Shown one piece after another: positions 10,001-22,394 of a stretch of DNA of 64,000 nt (its first letter is position 1; each line of letters starts with the position of its first letter). Location of the stretch: positions 1-64,000 of the forward strand of contig NW_027479439.1 in NCBI RefSeq assembly GCF_051014685.1, given 5' to 3'. The notes under the pieces are model-generated. The model ran no database searches and had not been told where the DNA came from. It saw nothing but the letters and a program-made list of their open reading frames with translations. Made by a program: the position numbers and the translations under genes. The DNA is from Ptiloglossa arizonensis (Eukaryota; Arthropoda; Insecta; Hymenoptera; Colletidae).

Positions 10001-12225
10001 TTGGGTTCCTCAAGCGTTGCTTACATCCAAACTGCCATATCTCGCGAACGGATTGTCCAATCCGCAAAATTTCTGTTGCATCTGAAAGTAGAAACTCGCC
10101 CGATTGCAACGGTATGCGTACTTTTCCCCTAGGCCGTTCTAGTTATTCGTTTCGAGCATCAGAACTGTGAAAATTTTGAGTTTCTCAAGCGTTTCTTACA
10201 TACAAACGCCCATATCTCGCGAACGGATTGACCAATCCGCAAAATTGCTGTTGCATCTGAAAGTAGAAACTCGCCCGATTACAACGGTATGCGTACTTTT
10301 CCCCTAGTCCGTTCTAGTTATTCGTTTCGAGCATGAGAACTGCGAAAATTTTGGGTTTCTCAAGTGTTTCATACTTCCAAACTGCCATATCTCGCGAACG
10401 GATTGACCAATCCGCAAAATTTCTGTTGCATCTGAAAGTAGAAACTCGCCCGATTACAACGGTATGCGTACTTTTCCCCTAGGCCGTTCTAGTTATTCGT
10501 TTCGAGCATCAGAACTGCGAAAATTTTGAGTTTCTCAAGCGTTTCTTACCTACAAACTGCCATATCTCCCGAACGGATTGACCAATCCGCAAAATTTCTG
10601 TTGCATCTGAAAGTAAAAACTCGCCCGATTACAACGGTATGCGTACTTTTCCCCTAGTCCGTTCTAGTTATTCGTTTCGAGCATCAGAACTGCGAAAATT
10701 TTGAGTTTCTCAAGCGTTTCTTACCTCCAAACTGCCATATCTCGCGAACGGATTGACAAATCCGCAAAATTTCTGTTGCATCTGAAAGTAGAAACTCGCC
10801 CGATTACAACGGTATGCTTACTTTTCCCCTAGACCGTTCTAGTTATTCGTTTCGAGCATCAGAACTGCGAAAATGTCGAGTTTCTCAAGCGTTTCTTACC
10901 TACAAACTGCCATATCTCGCGAACGGATTGACAAATCCGCAAAATTTCTGTTGCATCTGAAAGTAGAAACTCGCCCGATTACAACGGTATGCTTACTTTT
11001 CCCCTAGGCCGTTCTAGTTATTCGTTTCGAGCATCAGAACTGCGAAAATGTCGAGTTTCTCAAGCGTTTCTTACCTACAAACTGCCATATCTCGCGAACG
11101 GATTGACCAATCCGCAAAATTTCTGTTGCATCTGAAAGTAGAAACTCGCTCGATTACAACGGTATGCGTACTTTTCCCCTAGGCCGTTCTGGTTATTCGT
11201 TTCGAGCATCAGAATTGTGAAAATTTTGAGTTTCTCAACCGTTTCGTACCTCCAAACTGCCATATCTCGCGAACGGATTGACCAATCCGCAAAATTTCTG
11301 TTGCATCTGAAAGTAGAAAGTCGCCCGATTACAACGGTGTGCGTACTTTTCCCCTAGACCGTTCTAGTTATGCTTGTCGAGCATCAGAACTGCGAAAATT
11401 TTGAGTTTCTCAAGCGTTTCTTACCTCCAAACTGCCATATCTCGCGAACGGATTGACCAATCCGCAAAATTTCTGTTGCATCTGAAAGTAGAAACTCGCC
11501 CGATTACAACGGTATGCCTACTTTTCCCCTAGACCGTTCTAATTATGCTTGTCGAGCATGAGAACTGCGAAAATTTTGGGTTTCTCAAACGTTGCTTACC
11601 TCCAAACTGCCATATCTCGCGAACGGATTGACCAATCCACAAAATTTCTGTTGCATCTGAAAGTAGAACCTCGCCCGATTACAACGGTATGCGTACTTTT
11701 CCCCTAGGCCGTTCTAGTTATTCGTTTCGAGCATCAGAACTGCGAAAATGTTGAGTTTCTCAAGCGTTTCTTACCTACAAACTGCCATATCTCGCGAACG
11801 GATTGACCAATCCGCAAAATTTCTGTTGCATCTGAAAGTAGAAACTCGCCCGATTACAACGGTATGCGTACTTTTCCCCTAGACCGTTCTAATTATGCTT
11901 GTCGAGCATCAGAACTGCGAAAATTTTGAGTTTCTCAAGCGTTTCTTACCTCCAAACTGCCATATCTCGCGAACGGATTGACCAATCCGCAAAATTTCTG
12001 TTGCATCTGAAAGTAGAAACTCGCCCGATTACAACGGTATGCGTACTTTTCCACTAGGCCGTTCTAGTTAATCGTTTCGAGCATCAGAACTGCGAAAATT
12101 TTGAGTTTCTCAAGCGTTTCTTACATCCAAACTGCCATATCTCGCGAACGGATTGACCAATCCGCAAAATTTCTGATGCATCTGAAAGTAGAAACTCGCC
12201 CGATTGCAACGGTATGCGTACTTTT
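6276..12225 (+). repeat. 34-monomer HOR, copy 2 (5.95 kb)
   Basis: This is the tandem partner of the preceding block. It contains the same order of monomer classes, including two monomers with GGTTATTCG followed by CAGAATTGTG (at about 8740 and 11190, matching 2790 and 5240). Alignment at the 34-monomer shift breaks at about 12,205, where GATTGCAACGG and CCCCTAGG replace GATTACAACGG and CCACTAGG. From there the array is better matched by sequence starting at 9,231. Confidence 0.85.
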
Positions 12226-14215
12226 CCCCTAGGCCGTTCTAGTTAATCGTTTCGAGCATCAGAACTGCGAAAATTTTGAGTTTCTCAAGCGTTTCTTACT
12301 TCCAAACTGCCATATCTCGCGAACGGATTGACCAATCCGCAAAATTTCTGATGCATCTGAAAGTAGAAACTCGCCCGATTGCAACGGTATGCGTACTTTT
12401 CCCCTAGGCCGCTCTAGTTATTCGTTTCGAGCATCAGAACTGCGAAAATTTTGTGTTTCTCAAGTGTTTCATACTTCCAAACTGCCATATCTCGCGAACG
12501 GATTGACCAATCCGCAAAATTTCTATTGCATCTGAAAGTAGAAACTCGCCCGATTACAAGGGTATGCATACTTTTCCCCTAGGCCGTTCTAGTTATTCGT
12601 TTCGAGCATCAGAACTGTGAAAATTTTGAGTTTCTCAAGCGTTTCTTACATACAAACTCCCATATCTCGCGAACGGATTGACCAATCCGCAAAATTTCTG
12701 TTGCATCTGAAAGTAGAAACTCGCCCGATTACAACGGTATGCGTACTTTTCCCCTAGACCGTTCTAGTTATGCTTGTCGAGCATCAGAACTGCGAAAACT
12801 TTGAGTTTCTCAAGCGTTTCATACCTCCAAACTGCCATATCTCGCGAACGGATCGACCAATCCGCAAAATTTCTGTTGCATCTGAAAGTAGAATCTCGCC
12901 CGATTACAACGGTATGCGTACCTTTCCCCTAGGCCGTTGTAGTTATTCGTTTCGAGCATGAGAACTGCGAAAATTTTGGGTTCCTCAAGCGTTGCTTACA
13001 TCCAAACTGCCATATCTCGCGAACGGATTGTCCAATCCGCAAAATTTCTGTTGCATCTGAAAGTAGAAACTCGCCCGATTGCAACGGTATGCGTACTTTT
13101 CCCCTAGGCCGTTCTAGTTATTCGTTTCGAGCATCAGAACTGTGAAAATTTTGAGTTTCTCAAGCGTTTCTTACATACAAACGCCCATATCTCGCGAACG
13201 GATTGACCAATCCGCAAAATTTCTGTTGCATCTGAAAGTAGAAACTCGCCCGATTACAACGGTATGCGTACTTTTCCCCTAGGCCGTTCTAGTTATTCGT
13301 TTCGAGCATCAGAACTGCGAAAATTTTGAGTTTCTCAAGCGTTTCTTACCTCCAAACTGCCATATCTCGCGAACGGATTGACCAATCCGCAAAATTTCTG
13401 TTGCATCTGAAAGTAGAAACTCGCCCGATTACAACGGTATGCGTACTTTTCCACTAGGCCGTTCTAGTTATTCGTTTCGAGCATCAGAACTGTGAAAATT
13501 TTGAGTTTCTCAAGCGTTTCTTACATACAAACTCCCATATCTCGCGAACGGATTGACCAATCCGCAAAATTTCTGTTGCATCTGAAAGTAGAAACTCGCC
13601 CGATTACAACGGTATGCGTACCTTTCCCCTAGGCCGTTCTAGTTATTCGTTTCGAGCATCAGAACTGCGAAAATTTTGAGTTTCTCAAGCGTTTCTTACC
13701 TCCAAACTGCCATATCTCGCGAACGGATTGACCAATCCGCAAAATTTCTGTTGCATCTGAAAGTAGAAACTCGCCCGATTACAACGGTATGCGTACTTTT
13801 CCCCTAGACCGTTCTAGTTATGCTTGTCGAGCATCAGAACTGCGAAAACTTTGAGTTTCTCAAGCGTTTCATACCTCCAAACTGCCATATCTCGCGAACG
13901 GATCGACCAATCCGCAAAATTTCTGTTGCATCTGAAAGTAGAAACTCGCCCGATTACAACGGTATGCGTACCTTTCCCCTAGGCCGTTGTAGTTATTCGT
14001 TTCGAGCATGAGAACTGCGAAAATTTTGGGTTTCTCAAGCGTTGCTTACATCCAAACTGCCATATCTCGCGAACGGATTGTCCAATCCGCAAAATTTCTG
14101 TTGCATCTGAAAGTAGAAACTCGCCCGATTACAACGGTATGCGTACTTTTCCCCTAGGCCGTTCTAGTTATTCGTTTCGAGCATCAGAACTGCGAAAATT
14201 TTGAGTTTCTCAAGC
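12206..14215 (+). repeat. Patchwork of two ~1 kb blocks copied from region 1
   Basis: About 12,206-13,215 matches 9,231-10,240 at 2,975 bp (17 monomers), including TTTTGTG, TTCTATTGCATC, ACAAGGGTATGCATAC and AAACGCCCATA. About 13,220-14,215 matches 6,745-7,740 at 6,475 bp (37 monomers). After 14,215 a new monomer class appears that is absent upstream. The block joins fall in register with the 175-bp monomer, as expected for recombination or template switching between homologous monomers. Confidence 0.7.
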
Positions 14216-15636
14216 GTTTCTTACCTCCAAACTGCCATATCTCGCGAACGGATTGTCCAATCCGCAAAATTTCTGTTGCATCTGAAAGTAGAAACTAGCC
14301 CCATTACAACGGTATGAGTAGTTTTCCCCTAGACCGTTCTAGTTATTCGTTTCGAGTATCAGAACTGCGAAAATTTGGAGTTTCTCAAGCGTTTCTTACA
14401 CCAAAACTGCCATATCTCGCGAACGGAGCGACCAATCCGAAAAGTTTCTGTTGCATCTGAAAGTAGAAACTCGCCCGATTACAACGGTATGCGTACTTTT
14501 CCCCTAGGCCGTTCTAGTTATTCGTTTCGAGCATGAGAACTGCGAAAATTTTGGGTTTCTCAAGCGTTGCTTACCTCCAAACTGCCATATCTCGCGAACG
14601 GATTGTCCAATCCGCAAAATTTCTGTTGCATCTGAAAGTAGAAACTCGCCCGATTACAACGGTATGCGTACTTTTCCCCTAGGCCGTTCTAGTTATTCGT
14701 TTCGAGAATCAGAACTGCGAAAATGTTGAGTTTCTCAAGCGTTTCTTACCCACAAACTGCCATATCTCGCGAACGGATTGACCAATCCGCAAAATTTCTG
14801 TTGTATCTGAAAGTAGAAACTCGCCCGATTACAACGGTATGCGTACCTTTCCCCTAGGCCGTTGTAGTTATTCGTTTCGAGCATGAGAACTGCGAAAATT
14901 TTGGGTTTCTCAAGCGTTGCTTACATCCAAACTGCCATATCTCGCGAACGGATTGTCCAATCCGCAAAATTTCCGTTGCATCTGAAAGTAGAAACTCGCC
15001 CGATTACAACGGTATGCGTACTTTTCCCCTAGGCCGTTCTAGTTATTCGTTTCGAGCATCAGAACTGTGAAAATTTTGAGTTTCTCAAGCGTTTCTTACA
15101 TACAAACTCCCATATCTCGCGAACGGATTGACCAATCCGCAAAATTTCTGTTGCGTCTGAAAGTAGAAACTCGCCCGATTACAACGGTATGCGTACTTTT
15201 CCCCTAGGCCGTTCTAGTTATTCGTTTCGAGCATCAGAACTGCGAAAATTTTGAGTTTCTCAAGCGTTTCATACCTCCAAACTGCCATATCTCGCGAACG
15301 GATCGACCAATCCGCAAAATTTCTGTTGCATCTGAAAGTAGAATCTCGCCCGATTACAACGGTATGCGTACCTTTCCCCTAGGCCGTTGTAGTTATTCGT
15401 TTCGAGCATGAGAACTGCGAAAATTTTGGGTTTCTCAAGCGTTGCTTACATCCAAACTGCCATATCTCGCGAACGGATTGTCCAATCCGCAAAATTTCTG
15501 CTGCATCTGAAAGTAGAAACTCGCCGGATTACAACGGTATTCGTACTTTTCCACTAGGCCGTTCTAGTTATTCGTTTCGAGCATCAGAACTGTGAAAATT
15601 TTGAGTTTCTCAAGCGTTTCTTACATACAAACTCCC
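13712..15636 (+). repeat. 11-monomer HOR, copy 1 (1,925 bp)
   Basis: The block is matched by 15,637-17,561 at 1,925 bp. Shared rare variants include TCGAGAATCAGAAC (14,703 and 16,628), TTCCGTTGCATC (about 14,970 and 16,895), TTGTATCTG (about 14,802 and 16,727) and TTCTGCTGCATC with CGCCGGATTAC and GGTATTCGTAC (about 15,500 and 17,425). I noticed no difference between the copies. Its first third includes the first GAGCGACC/CCCCATTAC monomer of the window. Confidence 0.85.
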
Positions 15637-17561
15637 ATATCTCGCGAACGGATTGACCAATCCGCAAAATTTCTGTTGCATCTGAAAGTAGAAACTCGCC
15701 CGATTACAACGGTATGCGTACTTTTCCCCTAGACCGTTCTAGTTATGCTTGTCGAGCATCAGAACTGCGAAAACTTTGAGTTTCTCAAGCGTTTCATACC
15801 TCCAAACTGCCATATCTCGCGAACGGATCGACCAATCCGCAAAATTTCTGTTGCATCTGAAAGTAGAAACTCGCCCGATTACAACGGTATGCGTACCTTT
15901 CCCCTAGGCCGTTGTAGTTATTCGTTTCGAGCATGAGAACTGCGAAAATTTTGGGTTTCTCAAGCGTTGCTTACATCCAAACTGCCATATCTCGCGAACG
16001 GATTGTCCAATCCGCAAAATTTCTGTTGCATCTGAAAGTAGAAACTCGCCCGATTACAACGGTATGCGTACTTTTCCCCTAGGCCGTTCTAGTTATTCGT
16101 TTCGAGCATCAGAACTGCGAAAATTTTGAGTTTCTCAAGCGTTTCTTACCTCCAAACTGCCATATCTCGCGAACGGATTGTCCAATCCGCAAAATTTCTG
16201 TTGCATCTGAAAGTAGAAACTAGCCCCATTACAACGGTATGAGTAGTTTTCCCCTAGACCGTTCTAGTTATTCGTTTCGAGTATCAGAACTGCGAAAATT
16301 TGGAGTTTCTCAAGCGTTTCTTACACCAAAACTGCCATATCTCGCGAACGGAGCGACCAATCCGAAAAGTTTCTGTTGCATCTGAAAGTAGAAACTCGCC
16401 CGATTACAACGGTATGCGTACTTTTCCCCTAGGCCGTTCTAGTTATTCGTTTCGAGCATGAGAACTGCGAAAATTTTGGGTTTCTCAAGCGTTGCTTACC
16501 TCCAAACTGCCATATCTCGCGAACGGATTGTCCAATCCGCAAAATTTCTGTTGCATCTGAAAGTAGAAACTCGCCCGATTACAACGGTATGCGTACTTTT
16601 CCCCTAGGCCGTTCTAGTTATTCGTTTCGAGAATCAGAACTGCGAAAATGTTGAGTTTCTCAAGCGTTTCTTACCCACAAACTGCCATATCTCGCGAACG
16701 GATTGACCAATCCGCAAAATTTCTGTTGTATCTGAAAGTAGAAACTCGCCCGATTACAACGGTATGCGTACCTTTCCCCTAGGCCGTTGTAGTTATTCGT
16801 TTCGAGCATGAGAACTGCGAAAATTTTGGGTTTCTCAAGCGTTGCTTACATCCAAACTGCCATATCTCGCGAACGGATTGTCCAATCCGCAAAATTTCCG
16901 TTGCATCTGAAAGTAGAAACTCGCCCGATTACAACGGTATGCGTACTTTTCCCCTAGGCCGTTCTAGTTATTCGTTTCGAGCATCAGAACTGTGAAAATT
17001 TTGAGTTTCTCAAGCGTTTCTTACATACAAACTCCCATATCTCGCGAACGGATTGACCAATCCGCAAAATTTCTGTTGCGTCTGAAAGTAGAAACTCGCC
17101 CGATTACAACGGTATGCGTACTTTTCCCCTAGGCCGTTCTAGTTATTCGTTTCGAGCATCAGAACTGCGAAAATTTTGAGTTTCTCAAGCGTTTCATACC
17201 TCCAAACTGCCATATCTCGCGAACGGATCGACCAATCCGCAAAATTTCTGTTGCATCTGAAAGTAGAATCTCGCCCGATTACAACGGTATGCGTACCTTT
17301 CCCCTAGGCCGTTGTAGTTATTCGTTTCGAGCATGAGAACTGCGAAAATTTTGGGTTTCTCAAGCGTTGCTTACATCCAAACTGCCATATCTCGCGAACG
17401 GATTGTCCAATCCGCAAAATTTCTGCTGCATCTGAAAGTAGAAACTCGCCGGATTACAACGGTATTCGTACTTTTCCACTAGGCCGTTCTAGTTATTCGT
17501 TTCGAGCATCAGAACTGTGAAAATTTTGAGTTTCTCAAGCGTTTCTTACATACAAACTCCC
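15637..17561 (+). repeat. 11-monomer HOR, copy 2 (1,925 bp)
   Basis: This is the second copy of the 11-mer. Similarity at this shift continues to about 17,650. There copy 1 is followed by a TTATGCTTG junction while this copy is followed by GTTGTAGTTATTCG and a CATGAG monomer. The joint leads directly into the 15-monomer repeat. Confidence 0.85.
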
Positions 17562-19424
17562 ATATCTCGCGAACGGATTGACCAATCCGCAAAATTTCTG
17601 TTGCATCTGAAAGTAGAAACTCGCCCGATTACAACGGTATGCGTACTTTTCCCCTAGGCCGTTGTAGTTATTCGTTTCGAGCATGAGAACTGCGAAAATT
17701 TTGGGTTTCTCAAGCGTTGCTTACATCCAAACTGCCATATCTCGCGAACGGATTGTCCAATCCGCAAAATTTCTGTTGCATCTGAAAGTAGAAACTCGCC
17801 CGATTACAACGGTATGCGTACTTTTCCCCTAGGCCGTTCTAGTTATTCGTTTCGAACATCAGAACTGCGAAAATTTTGAGTTTCTCAAGCGTTTCTTACC
17901 TCCAAACTGCCATATCTCGCGAACGGAATGACCAATCCGCAAAATTGCTGTTGCATCTGAAAGTAGAAACTCGCCCGATTACAACGGTATGCGTACTTTT
18001 CCACTAGGCCGTTCTAGTTAATCGTTTCGAGCATCAGAACTGCGAAAATTTTGAGTTTCTCAAGCGTTTCTTACTTCCAACCTGCCATATCTCGCGAACG
18101 GATTGACCAATCCGCAAAATTTCTGATGCATCTGAAAGTAGAAACTCGCCCGATTGCAACGGTATGCGTACTTTTCCCCTAGGCCGCTCTAGTTATTCGT
18201 TTCGAGCATCAGAACTGCGAAAATTTTGTGTTTCTCAAGTGTTTCATACTTCCAAACTGCCATATCTCGCGAACGGATTGACCAATCCGCAAAATTTCTG
18301 TTGCATCAGAAAGTAGAAACTAGCCCCATTACAACGGTATGAGTAGTTTTCCCCTAGACCGTTCTAGTTATTCGTTTCGAGTATCAGAACTGCGAAAATT
18401 TGGAGTTTCTCAAGCGTTTCTTACACCAAAACTGCCATATCTCGCGAACGGAGCGACCAATCCGAAAAGTTTCTGTTGCATCTGAAAGTAGAAACTCGCC
18501 CGATTACAACGGTATGCGTACTTTTCCCCTAGGCCGTTCTAGTTATTCGTTTCGAGCATCAGAACTGCGAAAATTTTGAGTTTCTCAAGCGTTTCTTACC
18601 TCCAAACTGCCATATCTCGCGAACGGATTGACCAATCCGCAAAATTTCTGTTGCATCTGAAAGTAGAAACTCGCCCGATTACAACGGTATGCGTACTTTT
18701 CCACTAGGCCGTTCTAGTTATTCGTTTCGAGCATCAGAACTGTGAAAATTTTGAGTTTCTCAAGCGTTTCTTACATACAAACTCCCATATCTCGCGAACG
18801 GATTGACCAATCCGCAAAATTTCTGTTGCATCTGAAAGTAGAAACTCGCCCGATTACAACGGTATGCGTACTTTTCCCCTAGGCCGTTCTAGTTATTCGT
18901 TTCGAGCATCAGAACTGCGAAAATTTTGAGTTTCTCAAGCGTTTCTTACCTCCAAACTGCCATATCTCGCGAACGGATTGACCAATCCTCAAAATTTCTG
19001 TTGCATCTGAAAGTAGAAACTCGCCCGATTACAACGGTATGCGTACTTTTCCCCTAGACCGTTCTAGTTATGCTTGTCGAGCATCAGAACTGCGAAAACT
19101 TTGAGTTTCTCAAGCGTTTCATACCTCCAAACTGCCATATCTCGCGAACGGATCGACCAATCCGCAAAATTTCTGTTGCATCTGAAAGTAGAAACTCGCC
19201 CGATTACAACGGTATGCGTACCTTTCCCCTAGGCCGTTGTAGTTATTCGTTTCGAGCATGAGAACTGCGAAAATTTTGGGTTTCTCAAGCGTTGCTTACA
19301 TCCAAACTGCCATATCTCGCGAACGGATCGACCAATCCGCAAAATTTCTGTTGCATCTGAAAGTAGAAACTCGCCCGATTACAACGATATGCGTACCTTT
19401 CCCCTAGGGCGTTGTAGTTATTCG
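16800..19424 (+). repeat. 15-monomer HOR, copy 1 (2,625 bp)
   Basis: The segment is matched at 2,625 bp by 19,425-22,049. Shared landmarks are the TTAATCG junctions near 18,020 and 20,645, GCCGCTC near 18,183 and 20,808, TTTTGTG near 18,225 and 20,850, and the CCCCATTAC/GAGCGACC pair near 18,320-18,450 and 20,945-21,080. The copy overlaps the end of the 11-mer tandem, so parts of it belong to both periodicities. A monomer near 19,320-19,420 with GATCGACC, ACGATATGCG and AGGGCGTTG is the first of a subtype seen again near 25,100, 29,650, 45,800, 47,380, 50,175, 51,750, 56,830 and 58,050. Confidence 0.75.
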
Positions 19425-22049
19425 TTTCGAGCATGAGAACTGCGAAAATTTTGGGTTTCTCAAGCGTTGCTTACATCCAAACTGCCATATCTCGCGAACG
19501 GATTGTCCAATCCGCAAAATTTCTGTTGCATCTGAAAGTAGAAACTCGCCCGATTACAACGGTATGCGTACTTTTCCCCTAGGCCGTTCTAGTTATTCGT
19601 TTCGAGCATCAGAACTGTGAAAATTTTGAGTTTCTCAAGCGTTTCTTACATACAAACTCCCATATCTCGCGAACGGATTGACCAATCCGCAAAATTTCTG
19701 TTGCATCTGAAAGTAGAAACTCGCCCGATTACAACGGTATGCGTACTTTTCCCCTAGGCCGTTCTAGTTATTCGTTTCGAGCATCAGAACTGCGAAAATT
19801 TTGAGTTTCTCAAGCGTTTCATACCTCCAAACTGCCATATCTCGCGAACGGATCGACCAATCCGCAAAATTTCTGTTGCATCTGAAAGTAGAATCTCGCC
19901 CGATTACAACGGTATGCGTACCTTTCCCCTAGGCCGTTGTAGTTATTCGTTTCGAGCATGAGAACTGCGAAAATTTTGGGTTTCTCAAGCGTTGCTTACA
20001 TCCAAACTGCCATATCTCGCGAACGGATTGTCCAATCCGCAAAATTTCTGTTGCATCTGAAAGTAGAAACTCGCCGGATTACAACGGTATGCGTACTTTT
20101 CCACTAGGCCGTTCTAGTTATTCGTTTCGAGCATCAGAACTGTGAAAATTTTGAGTTTCTCAAGCGTTTCTTACATACAAACTCCCATATCTCGCGAACG
20201 GATTGACCAATCCGCAAAATTTCTGTTGCATCTGAAAGTAGAAACTCGCCCGATTACAACGGTATGCGTACTTTTCCCCTAGGCCGTGGTAGTTATTCGT
20301 TTCGAGCATGAGAACTGCGAAAATTTTGGGTTTCTCAAGCGTTGCTTACATCCAAACTGGCCATATCTCGCGAACGGATTGTCCAATCCGCAAAATTTCT
20401 GTTGCATCTGAAAGTAGAAACTCGCCCGATTACAACGGTATGCGTACTTTTCCCCTAGGCCGTTCTAGTTATTCGTTTCGAGCATCAGAACTGCGAAAAT
20501 TTTGAGTTTCTCAAGCGTTTCTTACCTCCAAACTGCCATATCTCGCGAACGGAATGACCAATCCGCAAAATTGCTGTTGCATCTGAAAGTAGAAACTCGC
20601 CCGATTACAACGGTATGCGTACTTTTCCACTAGGCCGTTCTAGTTAATCGTTTCGAGCATCAGAACTGCGAAATTTTGAGTTTCTCAAGCGTTTCTTACT
20701 TCCAACCTGCCATATCTCGCGAACGGATTGACCAATCCGCAAAATTTCTGATGCATCTGAAAGTAGAAACTCGCCCGATTGCAACGGTATGCGTACTTTT
20801 CCCCTAGGCCGCTCTAGTTATTCGTTTCGAGCATCAGAACTGCGAAAATTTTGTGTTTCTCAAGTGTTTCATACTTCCAAACTGCCATATCTCGCGAACG
20901 GATTGACCAATCCGCAAAATTTCTGTTGCATCAGAAAGTAGAAACTAGCCCCATTACAACGGTATGAGTAGTTTTCCCCTAGACCGTTCTAGTTATTCGT
21001 TTCGAGTATCAGAACTGCGAAAATTTGGAGTTTCTCAAGCGTTTCTTACACCAAAACTGCCATATCTCGCGAACGGAGCGACCAATCCGAAAAGTTTCTG
21101 TTGCATCTGAAAGTAGAAACTCGCCCGATTACAACGGTATGCGTACTTTTCCCCTAGGCCGTTCTAGTTATTCGTTTCGAGCATCAGAACTGCGAAAATT
21201 TTGAGTTTCTCAAGCGTTTCTTACCTCCAAACTGCCATATCTCGCGAACGGATTGACCAATCCGCAAAATTTCTGTTGCATCTGAAAGTAGAAACTCGCC
21301 CGATTACAACGGTATGCGTACTTTTCCACTAGGCCGTTCTAGTTATTCGTTTCGAGCATCAGAACTGTGAAAATTTTGAGTTTCTCAAGCGTTTCTTACA
21401 TACAAACTCCCATATCTCGCGAACGGATTGACCAAACCGCAAAATTTCTGTTGCATCTGAAAGTAGAAACTCGCCCGATTACAACGGTATGCGTACTTTT
21501 CCCCTAGGCCGTTCTAGTTATTCGTTTCGAGCATCAGAACTGCGAAAATTTTGAGTTTCTCAAGCGTTTCTTACCTCCAAACTGCCATATCTCGCGAACG
21601 GATTGACCAATCCGCAAAATTTCTGTTGCATCTGAAAGTAGAAACTCGCCCGATTACAACGGTATGCGTACTTTTCCCCTAGACCGTTCTAGTTATGCTT
21701 GTCGAGCATCAGAACTGCGAAAACTTTGAGTTTCTCAAGCGTTTCATACCTCCAAACTGCCATATCTCGCGAACGGATCGACCAATCCGCAAAATTTCTG
21801 TTGCATCTGAAAGTAGAAACTCGCCCGATTACAACGGTATGCGTACCTTTCCCCTAGGCCGTTGTAGTTATTCGTTTCGAGCATGAGAACTGCGAAAATT
21901 TTGGGTTTCTCAAGCGTTGCTTACATCCAAACTGCCATATCTCGCGAACGGATTGTCCAATCCGCAAAATTTCTGTTGCATCTGAAAGTAGAAACTCGCC
22001 CGATTACAACGGTATGCGTACTTTTCCCCTAGGCCGTTCTAGTTATTCG
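19425..22049 (+). repeat. 15-monomer HOR, copy 2 (2,625 bp), with one-base indels
   Basis: This is the partner of the preceding block. It has an extra G near 20,360 (AAACTGGCCATA) and a missing A near 20,671 (GCGAAATTTTGAG), which cancel. It lacks the extra GATCGACC/ACGATATGCG monomer present near 19,320 in copy 1. A 65-codon open frame at 20,308-20,505 exists only because of the extra G and is not a gene. Confidence 0.75.
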
Positions 22050-22394
22050 TTTCGAGCATCAGAACTGTGAAAATTTTGAGTTTCTCAAGCGTTTCTTACA
22101 TACAAACTCCATATCTCGCGAACGGATTGACCAATCCGCAAAATTTCTGTTGCATCTGAAAGTAGAAACTCGCCCGATTACAACGGTATGCGTACTTTTC
22201 CCCTAGGCCGTTCTAGTTATTCGTTTCGAGCATCAGAACTGCGAAAATTTTGAGTTTCTCAAGCGTTTCATACCTCCAAACTGCCATATCTCGCGAACGG
22301 ATCGACCAATCCGCAAAATTTCTGTTGCATCTGAAAGTAGAATCTCGCCCGATTACAACGGTATGCGTACTTTTCCCCTAGGCCGTTCTAGTTA

